Source: Campylobacter armoricus (lineage in GTDB: Bacteria > Campylobacterota > Campylobacteria > Campylobacterales > Campylobacteraceae). From it: 64,000 nucleotides of DNA. Below the pieces are notes generated by a model. It saw only the letters and a list, made by a program, of their open reading frames with translations, did no database searches and was not told the origin of the DNA. Every line of letters begins with the position of its first letter. The stretch's first letter is position 1. Below, one piece after another: positions 34,797-43,281 of the stretch. The stretch is taken from contig NZ_CP053825.1 in the NCBI RefSeq assembly GCF_013372105.1, forward strand, positions 806,001 to 870,000, given 5' to 3'. The position numbers were made by a program, and so were the translations under genes.

Positions 34797-36293
34797 ATGA
34801 TAACTCATATTGATGATTTTTTACAAGAAAGTGTTACTAAATTTGGGAGTAAAAATGCTTTTGTTGAATTTAATGGCAAAGGTATAACTTATAAAGAATT
34901 TGATGATTTAAGCAAGAAAATAGCTAGTGAAATTCTTTCTAAATTTCTTACAAAAAATACGCAAAATCCTGTGTTAATCATACTTCCTAAAGGGATTGAT
35001 TGTTTGCTTTCTTTTTTTAGTGTAGCAAAAAGTGGAAATTTCTACACACTTTTAGATGAAAAAAGCCCTAAAGAGCGTGTAGAAAAAGTCATAGAAGTTT
35101 TAAAGCCAAGACTTTTAATCACCTCTAGAAAATTAAATTTAGATTATAATCTTGATACTATTTATGCAGAAGATTTTGAAAAATTTTCTATAGATGAAAA
35201 CGCTTTAAGTAATGCCTTAACAAATCACATAGATACAAACTTACTTTATGTGTTTTTCACAAGTGGAAGTACAGGAATACCAAAAGGAGTAAGTATAAGC
35301 CATAAAAGTGTAATTGATTATACTTTTTGGGTGTGTGAGACTTTTAAACTAAATCATGAAGATATATTGGCAAATCAAGCACCATTTTATTTTGATAATA
35401 GTATTTTAGATATATTTAGCTCTATCAAAATGGGAGCAACACTTCATATACTGCCAAATCATCTTTTTGCTTTTCCAAATAAAATTTTGGAATATTTAGA
35501 GCGAGAAAAAATAACAACAATTTTTTGGGTGCCTTCAGTGTTAATTTATTTTGCAAATACCAATGCTCTTGACACCTTCAAACTAAAGCATTTAAATAAA
35601 ATTCTTTTTTGCGGTGAAATTATGCCAAATAAACAACTCAACACTTGGCGCAAACATCTTCCTGATGCTTTGTTTGCTAATCTTTATGGGCCTACTGAAA
35701 TCACCGATGTATGTTCTTTTTATATAGTTAATAGGCAATTTAGTGATGATGAACTTTTACCTATAGGAAATGCTTGTAAAAACACTCAACTTTTAGTTTT
35801 TGATGAAAATTTAAATTTAATCACCCCAAATCAAGTAGGCATTAAAGGTGAGCTTTATGTAAGAGGAACTTGTCTTTCACTAGGATATTATAGTGATAAA
35901 GAAAAAACAAAACAAGCTTTTGTGCAAAATCCTTTGCATGATAATTATTTAGATTTGCTTTATAAAACAGGCGATGTGGTAGCCTATAATGAATTTGGCG
36001 AACTTTTATGCTATGGAAGAATAGATTATCAAATCAAATATATGGGTCATCGTATAGAACTTGGAGAAATAGAAAGTGTGATAAATTCTCACGAGAATGT
36101 TAAAAATTGTGCTTGTATCTTTAAAGAAGAAATCATTTGTTTTTATGAGAGCAAGGAAGAATTAGACTTTAAAAACTTTTTAAAAGAAAAGCTTCCTGCT
36201 TATATGATACCTAAGAAATTTATTAAAATAGACTATTTTGCCTTAAATGCAAATGGTAAGATTGATAGGAAGATTTTAAGTGGAATGGTTTGA
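34797..36293 (+). CDS. Adenylate-forming ligase (DltA/NRPS adenylation-like)
   Basis: 498 residues, ANL superfamily. Core motifs: A3 FTSGSTGIPKG (about 154-164), A5 NLYGPTEITD (about 297), A7 YKTGDVV, A8 GRIDYQIKYMGHRIELGE, and A10 NGKIDRK, whose Lys near the end is the second-step catalytic residue. It should activate a carboxylic acid, probably an amino or hydroxy acid, as an adenylate and load it onto a carrier protein; the ACP four genes downstream is the obvious partner. Substrate unknown. It resembles the amino-acid-activating enzyme of the C. jejuni flagellin locus (Cj1307, from memory). Confidence 0.87.
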   Translation: MITHIDDFLQESVTKFGSKNAFVEFNGKGITYKEFDDLSKKIASEILSKFLTKNTQNPVLIILPKGIDCLLSFFSVAKSGNFYTLLDEKSPKERVEKVIEVLKPRLLITSRKLNLDYNLDTIYAEDFEKFSIDENALSNALTNHIDTNLLYVFFTSGSTGIPKGVSISHKSVIDYTFWVCETFKLNHEDILANQAPFYFDNSILDIFSSIKMGATLHILPNHLFAFPNKILEYLEREKITTIFWVPSVLIYFANTNALDTFKLKHLNKILFCGEIMPNKQLNTWRKHLPDALFANLYGPTEITDVCSFYIVNRQFSDDELLPIGNACKNTQLLVFDENLNLITPNQVGIKGELYVRGTCLSLGYYSDKEKTKQAFVQNPLHDNYLDLLYKTGDVVAYNEFGELLCYGRIDYQIKYMGHRIELGEIESVINSHENVKNCACIFKEEIICFYESKEELDFKNFLKEKLPAYMIPKKFIKIDYFALNANGKIDRKILSGMV

Positions 36294-37020
36294 AAAATTG
36301 AATCAAGATTTTGGAGATTTTACCATTCACAATTGCTATGAATATAAAAATATCTTTCTAAAAAAAGTAACAATCGATAATTATTTTCTACAACAAGAAA
36401 ATGGTAATTTCTTTGTTTACGATAAAAAACTTTTATTTTATTTTATCAATGAAATAAAACAATATAATATAAAACCATCTTTTGTTAGACTTATCGGAAA
36501 TCAAGAAAAATATTTTGAAAAACATAATTATTTTCTAAAGCTCAATAATTTTGAATGTTTTCAAATATTTAAACAAATGAGTCTTAGAAATGAAAATTTA
36601 ACACCTATTCAATTTGAATTCATAAAAAAACCGACTATAGATGAAACAATAGAATGTTATAATTTTTTAAATGATATTTTTAAATACAACTTTAACCTTT
36701 TTTATCAAAAAAATAATTTTAAAAAATATATCAACAATATTTTATGTTACAAAGAAGATAATAAAATATGTGGTGTTTTATTGTATACTAATGTTTTAAA
36801 TAACACAATTTTAGACTATATTGCTATAAAACCTGATTTAAAACACAACAATATAGCCTATGCATTACTAAATCATTTTTTTATAGAAAATAAAAACGCA
36901 AAATTTTACAAATTATATGTTGATATTAACAACACGAAAGCAATAAATTTTTACAAAAAATCAAATTTTACTTTTAATAAAATAGAACTTAGATTTTACA
37001 GGAATTTCTATGACTTTTAA
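36280..37020 (+). CDS. GNAT-family N-acetyltransferase-like protein
   Basis: 246 residues from a GTG at 36280, supported by AGGAAG six to seven bases upstream and by the 14-bp overlap with the ligase end. The C-terminal half has the GNAT pattern: strand KICGVLLYTN, strand ILDYIAIKPDLKHNNIAYALLNHF (pyrophosphate loop region) and NTKAINFYKKSNF. The usual Q/RxxGxG loop is degenerate (KHNNIA). The N-terminal half is unassigned. Probably N-acylates the sugar or amino-acyl intermediate; inferred. Confidence 0.7.
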   Translation: MEWFEKLNQDFGDFTIHNCYEYKNIFLKKVTIDNYFLQQENGNFFVYDKKLLFYFINEIKQYNIKPSFVRLIGNQEKYFEKHNYFLKLNNFECFQIFKQMSLRNENLTPIQFEFIKKPTIDETIECYNFLNDIFKYNFNLFYQKNNFKKYINNILCYKEDNKICGVLLYTNVLNNTILDYIAIKPDLKHNNIAYALLNHFFIENKNAKFYKLYVDINNTKAINFYKKSNFTFNKIELRFYRNFYDF

Positions 37021-37528
37021 AGAAATTTATTTAATAGGAGAAGGAAGAGTAGCTAAGGAATGCTCAAAAATAGCTACTTATTTTTTAAAAAAAGAAATTA
37101 TATTTATTTCTCAAAAAGATAAATCAAAACTCGATATTTTTTTTACTAAAATACAAAATTATTTCATCATAAGCGTCAATAATTTTTATATTTTTAAAAG
37201 AGAATGCGTAGAATCAAATTTCATCATCAACTATCATAACTCCTTGCTTCTAAAATACAAAGGAAGAAATGCTCATATATGGGCTATATGGGAAGATGAG
37301 ATAGTAACTGGCATCACTTGGCATAAAGTAGATCACAATATAGACACCGAAGACATCATTTTACAAAAAGAAATCAAAATTAACAAATCTTTTACAGCTA
37401 TAAAACTACTCCAAATACAGCAGAATTTAGCCATTAATTCTTTTAGAGAATGTTTAGCAAATGTGAAAAATCTTATCCTCAATCCAAAATTAATTCTATA
37501 TCCATGGGGAGGGGGATTTATAAAATGA
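37010..37528 (+). CDS. Formyltransferase, catalytic N-terminal part (interrupted gene)
   Basis: 172 residues with the methionyl-tRNA formyltransferase-type catalytic core: the nucleotide-fold start IGEGRVAKEC, then NYHNSLLLKYKGRNAHIWAIW (in part YHNSLL), and the NIDTEDIILQKEI segment, supplying the Asn, His and Asp that use formyl-THF. The frame ends WGGGFIK right after a GGGGAGGGGG tract. One extra G would continue in frame into the next reading frame (37525-37770) and give a 253-residue enzyme. Similar enzymes formylate amino sugars. As it stands, it is a truncated or OFF form. Confidence 0.75.
   Translation: MTFKEIYLIGEGRVAKECSKIATYFLKKEIIFISQKDKSKLDIFFTKIQNYFIISVNNFYIFKRECVESNFIINYHNSLLLKYKGRNAHIWAIWEDEIVTGITWHKVDHNIDTEDIILQKEIKINKSFTAIKLLQIQQNLAINSFRECLANVKNLILNPKLILYPWGGGFIK
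37506..37515. repeat. GGGGAGGGGG tract at the formyltransferase break
   Basis: Four G's, one A, five G's. With G6 instead of G5 the codons read TGG GGA GGG GGG ATT TAT, joining the two halves. The interrupting A makes it shorter than a typical hypermutable tract, so the break could be fixed rather than switchable. Confidence 0.7.
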
Positions 37529-37770
37529 AAGAATTACCCAACAATGGTTTATTAGACATATCTTGGGATATTCAAACCATAGAAAGATTTTTAAAAGCAA
37601 TGGATAATGGCAATCTAACCCCTAAAGCTAAAATAAAAATAAACGATATAGTGTATGATATTTCATTTTATGAAATAAACCATCTCAAAATAATTCTATT
37701 TTTAAGTAATAATATGAAAATAATTTTTCAGAAAAAGGAACACAATGCAACAAATACAAGATTTTTTTAA
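37525..37770 (+). pseudogene. Formyltransferase C-terminal part, out of frame
   Basis: 81 codons starting MKELPNNGLLDISWDIQTIERF. The NGLLDISWD.QTIERFLKAMDNG pattern is that of the C-terminal region of sugar and tRNA formyltransferases, so it belongs to the gene at 37010-37528. Its ATG overlaps the upstream TGA (ATGA), so it could still be made as a separate peptide by coupled re-initiation. The last codons overlap the ACP start by 26 bp. Confidence 0.7.
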
Positions 37771-37969
37771 CAAAATAGATAGAGAAGATATTAATGAAAA
37801 TATGCAAAATTTACTTAGCGATGACATAATAGATAGTTTGGATATTATGGCTTTAGTGGCTGAGATAGAAAAACACTATAAAAAACCCCTGAAAGCAGAG
37901 TTTATCAAAGCTGAAAATTTTGAAAATTTTAAAGATATTAAAGAAATGATAAAACAAGCGATGCAATGA
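37745..37969 (+). CDS. Acyl carrier protein
   Basis: 74 residues, acidic, four-helix pattern. Ser31 in IIDSLDIMALV is the phosphopantetheine site. Preceded by an AAAAAGGAA ribosome site. It overlaps the following KAS III by 4 bp (ATGA), which argues that they work together: the ligase or KAS III would load or extend the chain on this dedicated carrier. It is distinct from the housekeeping AcpP expected elsewhere. Confidence 0.88.
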   Translation: MQQIQDFFNKIDREDINENMQNLLSDDIIDSLDIMALVAEIEKHYKKPLKAEFIKAENFENFKDIKEMIKQAMQ

Positions 37970-38925
37970 ACATAAAACTATATAATCATTCCATTAAAGC
38001 TGTCAGTATTGTTTTACCTAAAAATCCACTCCACAAAGAAGATGAATTAAAGCTTTGCAATATAAATGAAAGAAAATATCAACTCTTACAAGAAAATTCA
38101 GGAATTTACAATCACTTTATAAGTGATAAGCAAACATATGCAAGCGATTTAGCTACACAAGCTTTAGAAATACTTTTTGAAAAAAATATCATTTGTAAAA
38201 ATGAACTTGATTTACTTGTTTTTACAAGCTTTACACCAGATTATTTAGCACCAGCTTGCACTAGTTTAATTCATAAAAATTTAAATTTAAGCGAACACAC
38301 TCTGTGTTTTGATATGTTGGGATTTTGCCCTGGATTTTTACAAAGTCTTTTTCAAGTTTTTTTAGCATTAAATCACACACATATTCAAAAAGTAGTTTTA
38401 ATATGCGCCAGTGTAAAAAGCAAGGCAATTGACACTCAAAAAGACAAAATCACCTTTTTAAACAATAGCGATAGTGCAAGTGCTATTTTAATAGAAAAAA
38501 ATACCAATACAAAAGAAGAAGCTTTTTTCTCTCAAAAAGTTTATTCTGCTCAATGTCTAGAAGAAACTCTACCCTTTAATGGATTTAATCACAACTCAAA
38601 TGAAACTATACAAGTTAATAATAATCTAGCTTTTTCTTTTATCATGCAAAACTATCCAGTATTTTTTCAAGATTTTTTTGACTATTTTAAATTAGAAAAA
38701 AATAATTTTGATGAATTTTTCATTCATTCTTCAAGTAATTTTTCTAAACAAAAATTACTTGAAGAACTAAAATTAGCCACCAAAGAAGATGCTATCCTTA
38801 AAAACTACGGAAATACTACTATAAATAAATTACCTTTAGAACTTGCTTCATACATGGGGGGGGGTATAAACAAATTTTCCTTGGAAGCTTTGGAACAGGT
38901 ATCACCTTTAATGCATGTAGCTTAA
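37966..38925 (+). CDS. 3-oxoacyl-ACP synthase III-like protein (KAS III), phase OFF
   Basis: 319 residues as read. Catalytic Cys121 in MLGFCPGFLQSL, His254 in EFFIHSSSNFS and Asn283 in YGNTTINKLP match the FabH triad, so it should condense a CoA- or ACP-bound starter. The last 19 residues after GlyGlyGly (INKFSLEALEQVSPLMHVA) do not look like KAS III. With G10 instead of G9 at 38856-38864, the frame instead gives YKQIFLGSFGTGITFNACS and runs to a TAA at 38967-38969, a normal FabH ending, 334 residues in all. So this copy is OFF by one base. Equivalent fabH/acp pairs occur in the C. jejuni flagellin-glycan locus. Confidence 0.85.
   Translation: MNIKLYNHSIKAVSIVLPKNPLHKEDELKLCNINERKYQLLQENSGIYNHFISDKQTYASDLATQALEILFEKNIICKNELDLLVFTSFTPDYLAPACTSLIHKNLNLSEHTLCFDMLGFCPGFLQSLFQVFLALNHTHIQKVVLICASVKSKAIDTQKDKITFLNNSDSASAILIEKNTNTKEEAFFSQKVYSAQCLEETLPFNGFNHNSNETIQVNNNLAFSFIMQNYPVFFQDFFDYFKLEKNNFDEFFIHSSSNFSKQKLLEELKLATKEDAILKNYGNTTINKLPLELASYMGGGINKFSLEALEQVSPLMHVA
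38856..38864. repeat. G9 contingency tract near the 3' end of KAS III
   Basis: Nine G's reading ATG GGG GGG GGT. G10 or G7 would restore the FabH-like C-terminus (see the KAS III entry). Confidence 0.9.
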
Positions 38926-38931
38926 AAATAA

Positions 38932-38961
38932 ACTTTGATAAACTTCAAAGTTTTATCAAAG
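38932..38961 (-). terminator. Hairpin between KAS III and DUF2920 copy 2
   Basis: ACTTTGATAAAC pairs with GTTTTATCAAAGT (one bulged base), loop TTCAAA. On the minus strand it is followed by TTTATTTTT, so it terminates the DUF2920 2/3 transcript. It lies inside the restored 3' end of the KAS III gene, so an ON KAS III mRNA would be translated through it. Confidence 0.65.
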
Positions 38962-40170
38962 TCGTGTAATTTCGAGTCCAAATCGATCTTTAAAATCTTT
39001 AAAAGTAAATATCTTATCTTTACAAGGATAAGATATACTATCTTCTTTCATATCAAATTTTTTACCCTGAAATTTTTCAAGCAATATAGGTAATTCTTTT
39101 TTAAATAAAGCTCTATTTGTCATTCTTAATCCATGCTCTAAACTCTTTATATACTTACCATCTATATCTGCTTCATCTTTAACAATATGCAAAGTTGTAT
39201 CAAATCCTAAGAGTTTGTAACTTTCAAAAAGCTCTATTTTATTTTGCACTGGAGCACCTTCATCTTTTAAACTATGATAGCTCACATAAATAATATTCTT
39301 ATTCATTTTACTTTGTTCATATAAATGCTTTGAATTTAAAATAACTCTTATCATGTAGTTATCATCACTAAAACAATAAGGAGAAGTTTTGTTCATATTC
39401 CAATACTTTTTAACATAACATAATATACAAATATTTTTTTCATTAAAGGCAAATTCTCCTATATCCATTGATCTTCCTAAAACATGTGGCAAATGTGGTA
39501 GAACAACTCCTGAGTTATCAACGACTCCATCTACATACCAAGGAGCTATTTTTGAAATAAGCAACGCTAAATAACCTCCATAAGACCCCCCCCCATAAAT
39601 CTTAGGTAAAGATTTAAACTCAGGATAATTTTTCATAATATCTTTTAAAGCATTGATATGATCAATTGCAGCCATAATGCCGTAGTTTTGATATTCATTG
39701 TTGGGCGGGATAAAATCATAAGATAAAATGATTTTTGCATTTTCATCTATATTTGCATTGTCTTTCATTTCTTGAACTTTCGCATTTATAAATGGGATAA
39801 AATCAAAAAAATTATCTTGATTTACAAAAGCATTAGCTCCTAATTTAATTAGCGTATCTTTCATTGCGTTTATATCATCTTCATTTGGAAGTATTTTTGG
39901 GTTATATTTTTCATTTATGCTTTTTCTAGCACAAAAACAATGATAAAATACATCAACAACAACCACATCAAATTTTTCACATAAAAATTTTCTATCAAAA
40001 TCTAAAAAAGCTATATTAAAATTTACCCCAAAACCACCTATGGAAAACACTACAGCTTTCATTTTTTTGCTATCATCATAAGTAATTCTGTATTCTAATT
40101 TACTTTCTCTTTTAATATTTAATTCTACATCATCGCAAGAATTGATTTCATAGGTTTTATTGATTATCAT
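38956..40170 (-). CDS. DUF2920 alpha/beta hydrolase, copy 2 (phase-variable, ON)
   Basis: 404 residues, closely related to copy 3 just upstream and more distantly to copy 1. Nucleophile elbow YGGGSYGGYLAL, Asp in YHSLKDEG, His in SLEHGLR. The C9 tract (39596-39604) encodes the three glycines of the elbow itself and is in frame. It is the second gene of a two-gene minus-strand operon with copy 3 (14-bp gap). A 105-bp stretch is identical to copy 3. Reaction unknown. Confidence 0.8.
   Translation of the reverse strand: MIINKTYEINSCDDVELNIKRESKLEYRITYDDSKKMKAVVFSIGGFGVNFNIAFLDFDRKFLCEKFDVVVVDVFYHCFCARKSINEKYNPKILPNEDDINAMKDTLIKLGANAFVNQDNFFDFIPFINAKVQEMKDNANIDENAKIILSYDFIPPNNEYQNYGIMAAIDHINALKDIMKNYPEFKSLPKIYGGGSYGGYLALLISKIAPWYVDGVVDNSGVVLPHLPHVLGRSMDIGEFAFNEKNICILCYVKKYWNMNKTSPYCFSDDNYMIRVILNSKHLYEQSKMNKNIIYVSYHSLKDEGAPVQNKIELFESYKLLGFDTTLHIVKDEADIDGKYIKSLEHGLRMTNRALFKKELPILLEKFQGKKFDMKEDSISYPCKDKIFTFKDFKDRFGLEITRL
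39571..39675. repeat. 105-bp identical repeat, copy A (in DUF2920 copy 2)
   Basis: Identical base for base to 40794-40898, including the C9 tract, while flanking sequence diverges at once. This suggests recent gene conversion between the two neighbouring paralogues. Confidence 0.9.
39596..39604. repeat. C9 contingency tract in DUF2920 copy 2
   Basis: Coding strand TAT GGG GGG GGG TCT: the tract encodes the Gly triplet directly before the catalytic Ser. Confidence 0.9.
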
Positions 40171-40184
40171 TGTTAGTCTTTATT

Positions 40185-41396
40185 TTAAATTATTTCTAAA
40201 ACAAATTTATCATCTTTATCCTTAAAAGTAAAAACTTTGTTTTTACAAGGATAACTTATACTATCTTCTTTCATTGTGAAAGTTTTATCTTTTAATTTTT
40301 CAAGTATTTTTGGTAGTTCTTTGTTGAATAAAGCTTTATCAGGAATTCCACAACCATGAGTTAAATCTTTAATATATTTTCCATCTATATCTTTTTCATC
40401 AATTAAATGAAAAGTTATGTCATAATCCAAAGCTTTTAAAATTTCACACATTTGTATTTTATACTCAGCAGGGGTTAAATCATCTTTAGCACTATGATAG
40501 CTTATATAAATAATGCCTTTGTTTTTTTGAGCTTGTAAGATGAGATGAGTTTGATTAGATAAAGCTCTTATTAGATAATTTTCATCAGCAAAATAATAAG
40601 GTGAATTTGGATCTTTGCGAGTCCAGTGAGTTTTTAAATTGCAAAAAATTAAAGTATTAGGATCATTAAATTTATAGTCTTCTTTGCCAAAATCTCTTCC
40701 TAGGAAATATTTTATAGGCGGCAACCCTGCTCCTGAATTATCTATCACTCCATCTACATACCAAGGAGCTATCTTAGCACACATTAAAGCTAGATAACCT
40801 CCATAAGACCCCCCCCCATAAATCTTAGGTAAAGATTTAAACTCAGGATAATTTTTCATAATATCTTTTAAAGCATTGATATGATCAATTGCAGCCATTA
40901 TGCCAAAATTTTGATATTCATTGTTAGGCGGGATAAATGTAGAAGTAAAATGTGCTTGATAATTTTGATCTAATAGATTTTGTTCTTTTAAATTAGAAAT
41001 AGTTTGATTTAAGTACTCATAATATTGCCAAGCATTACAAGTATTTAAATTGCTTATATCAATATGTAAATTCTCTAATGCTAATTTTAAATGCACTAAA
41101 TCTTCTTCCATAAAAGTAGTGGTGGCACTATATCTATCCACATCAGATCTTCTCTGACAAAAACAATGATACAAAACATTTACCACAACTACATCAAATT
41201 TTTTAGCTATAAATTTTCTATAACTTTCTAAAAAATGCATATTAGCATTTGCTCCATAACCGCCTATAACAAAAACTATAGCTTTCATTTTTTTGCTATC
41301 ATTGAAAGTAATTCTATATTCTAATTTAGATTCTCTTTTTATATTTAATTCTACATCATCACAAGAGTCTATAAAATATGTTTTATTAATAAGCAT
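40185..41396 (-). CDS. DUF2920 alpha/beta hydrolase, copy 3 (phase-variable, ON)
   Basis: 403 residues. Elbow YGGGSYGGYLALM with the C9 tract (40809-40817) encoding the glycines, in frame; Asp in YHSAKDDL; His in DLTHGCGIP. First gene of the operon with copy 2, behind a TATAAT box 27 bp upstream. The N-terminal codons (40 bp around the SCDDVELN motif) are nearly identical to those of copy 1, another sign of recombination among copies. Confidence 0.8.
   Translation of the reverse strand: MLINKTYFIDSCDDVELNIKRESKLEYRITFNDSKKMKAIVFVIGGYGANANMHFLESYRKFIAKKFDVVVVNVLYHCFCQRRSDVDRYSATTTFMEEDLVHLKLALENLHIDISNLNTCNAWQYYEYLNQTISNLKEQNLLDQNYQAHFTSTFIPPNNEYQNFGIMAAIDHINALKDIMKNYPEFKSLPKIYGGGSYGGYLALMCAKIAPWYVDGVIDNSGAGLPPIKYFLGRDFGKEDYKFNDPNTLIFCNLKTHWTRKDPNSPYYFADENYLIRALSNQTHLILQAQKNKGIIYISYHSAKDDLTPAEYKIQMCEILKALDYDITFHLIDEKDIDGKYIKDLTHGCGIPDKALFNKELPKILEKLKDKTFTMKEDSISYPCKNKVFTFKDKDDKFVLEII
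40794..40898. repeat. 105-bp identical repeat, copy B (in DUF2920 copy 3)
   Basis: Partner of 39571-39675; identical over the elbow-coding region and C9 tract. Confidence 0.9.
40809..40817. repeat. C9 contingency tract in DUF2920 copy 3
   Basis: Same codon context as copy 2 (TAT GGG GGG GGG TCT), in frame. Confidence 0.9.
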
Positions 41397-41422
41397 TTTA
41401 AGCCTTTGGAAATTTTAACAAT

Positions 41423-41428
41423 ATTATA
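41423..41428 (-). promoter_or_regulatory. -10 box for the DUF2920 copy 3/copy 2 operon
   Basis: GATATAAT on the minus strand, 27 bp before the copy 3 start, in the 59-bp gap after pstB. No proper -35. Confidence 0.5.
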
Positions 41429-41455
41429 TCGTCAAAATTTCTTTAAAATTATAAA

Positions 41456-42196
41456 TTATCCAAAGGTTCCGCTTAAGTAAGCCTTGGTTTTTTCTTCTTT
41501 TGGATTTTCAAAAAATTCCTTACTTTCACCAAATTCCACAAGCTCCCCTAAGTGAAAAAACGCAGTATAATCAGCCACGCGTTTGCCTTGTTGCATATTA
41601 TGTGTTACCATAATCATAGATAAATTATGACTTAATTCTTTAATAAGCTCCTCTATAACACTTGAAGATATAGGATCAAGTGCAGAAGTTGGTTCATCTA
41701 AAAGCAATAATTTTGGTTTTATAGCTAAAGCTCTTGCTATACAAAGTCTTTGTTGTTGCCCGCCAGAAAGTGCTAAGGCATTTTGTTTTAGTTTATCCTT
41801 TACTTCTTCAAAAAGACCTACTTTTTTAAGACAATCTTCCACCAAAGCATCTTCTTCATCTTTATTTTTGATCATTCCATGGAGTTTTGGAGCATAAGAA
41901 ATATTATCATAAATGCTTTTTACAAAAACATTAGGTTGTTGAAAAACCATACCTACATTTTTTCTAAGCACCACTACATCTTGATTTTTAACATCTTTTT
42001 TATTAACTTCTACAAGTCCATCTATCTTTGCAATCTTGTCATTCATTCTATTAAAACAACGCAAAAATGTGGATTTACCACATCCTGAAGCACCTATTAA
42101 AGCTGTAATTTTGTTTTTTTGTATTTCCATGTTAATATCAAATAAAGCCTGTTTTTTACCATAAAATAAATTTAGATTTGTTGTTTTTGCTATCAT
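41456..42196 (-). CDS. pstB: Phosphate ABC transporter ATP-binding protein PstB
   Basis: 246 residues from the ATG at 42194-42196 ([15 protein letters not shown]), which overlaps the pstA stop by 4 bp; an in-frame extension to 42325 lies wholly in pstA and is rejected. Walker [10 protein letters not shown], signature [15 protein letters not shown], Walker [14 protein letters not shown], switch His in VTHNMQQ. Last gene of pstSCAB. Confidence 0.97.
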   Translation of the reverse strand: MIAKTTNLNLFYGKKQALFDINMEIQKNKITALIGASGCGKSTFLRCFNRMNDKIAKIDGLVEVNKKDVKNQDVVVLRKNVGMVFQQPNVFVKSIYDNISYAPKLHGMIKNKDEEDALVEDCLKKVGLFEEVKDKLKQNALALSGGQQQRLCIARALAIKPKLLLLDEPTSALDPISSSVIEELIKELSHNLSMIMVTHNMQQGKRVADYTAFFHLGELVEFGESKEFFENPKEEKTKAYLSGTFG

Positions 42197-43281
42197 TTTA
42201 ATTTTCCTTGAAAATATCTTCTTAAAAGTATTGCAGCTAAATTTAAAATCACTAAAAGAGATAAAAGCACTATAATCCCTGCTGCTGTTCTTTCTAAAAA
42301 TGCACGCTCTGGCATAGCTGACCATGAAAAAATTTGAGCTGGTAAAACACTTGTTGGTGCAAAAATACTATTTGCTACATCAGGTATAAAAGCTATCATA
42401 CCTATAATCATTAGCGGTGCAGTTTCGCCTATAGCCCCTGCTAGAGTTAAAATAGATCCTGTAAGTATCATAGGCATTGCCAAAGGTAGCATTATGCCTT
42501 TTATCATTTGAATTTTAGTCATACCTAAAGCATATGCAGCATTTTTCATATTAATATCCACGCTTTTTAAAGCTGCTTTAGTTGAAACGATGATAATAGG
42601 CAAACTCATAATAGCCAAAGTAAGACCCCCAACTAAAGCACTAGAGCGAGGCATTCCAAAAAGATTTATAAATACTCCAAGTCCTAAAAGTCCAAATAAA
42701 ATACTAGGAATACTTGCAAGATTATTAATACTTACTTCTATAAAATGCGTAAATACATTTTGTGGGGCAAATTCTTCAAGGTAAATAGCAGCACCTACTC
42801 CTATAGGTATGCTCACTATCATGCAAACTACTATAACAAGCAAAGTTCCAACTATAGAAGCAAATATTCCTGAATTTTCAGGTGATTTAGAATCCCCATT
42901 AAGGAAAAAATTCACATTAAAACTTAGCTTGATTTCTTGCTTTTGAACTAACTCATCAACTAATTTTTTTTGTTCATCACTTAATTTATTGTAGTTTTTT
43001 TTCATATATTGATCAACTTCAGAATTTGCTAAAAGCCAAGTTTTTTCTTTAATTTGTCCTGTTCTTATTTTCCTTTGTTCAGCACGCGATAAAAGCTCAT
43101 AAGAAGGATTGTTTCTATCAGATTCTACATAAATATAAGTTTGTTTAAAAGCTCCTACTCCAAGATACCCTACACTTGATAAAAAAATACAAAGAAAAAT
43201 AAGGTTTATATAAAGCCCCATTTTACAAAATATTTTAAAATTTTTTGAAGCTTTTTTTCTTTGTTTAAAAAGTTTTTTCAT
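42193..43281 (-). CDS. pstA: Phosphate ABC transporter permease PstA
   Basis: 362 residues: one N-terminal membrane helix, a periplasmic loop of about 100 residues (with [10 protein letters not shown]-like polar sequence), then a five-helix MetI-type permease core with the coupling EAA loop [19 protein letters not shown]. Overlaps both pstC (4 bp) and pstB (4 bp). Confidence 0.94.
   Translation of the reverse strand: MKKLFKQRKKASKNFKIFCKMGLYINLIFLCIFLSSVGYLGVGAFKQTYIYVESDRNNPSYELLSRAEQRKIRTGQIKEKTWLLANSEVDQYMKKNYNKLSDEQKKLVDELVQKQEIKLSFNVNFFLNGDSKSPENSGIFASIVGTLLVIVVCMIVSIPIGVGAAIYLEEFAPQNVFTHFIEVSINNLASIPSILFGLLGLGVFINLFGMPRSSALVGGLTLAIMSLPIIIVSTKAALKSVDINMKNAAYALGMTKIQMIKGIMLPLAMPMILTGSILTLAGAIGETAPLMIIGMIAFIPDVANSIFAPTSVLPAQIFSWSAMPERAFLERTAAGIIVLLSLLVILNLAAILLRRYFQGKLK

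Noticed and set aside
37450-37524. ATG at 37450 as the start of a separate 106-residue protein
   Set aside because: The first 25 codons overlap the formyltransferase in another frame and have no ribosome site. The meaningful sequence starts at 37525 and belongs to the interrupted formyltransferase.
41403-41466. CCTTTGGA/TCCAAAGG as a terminator after pstB
   Set aside because: The arms are 48 bp apart and no T-run follows; it is more likely chance or part of coding sequence.
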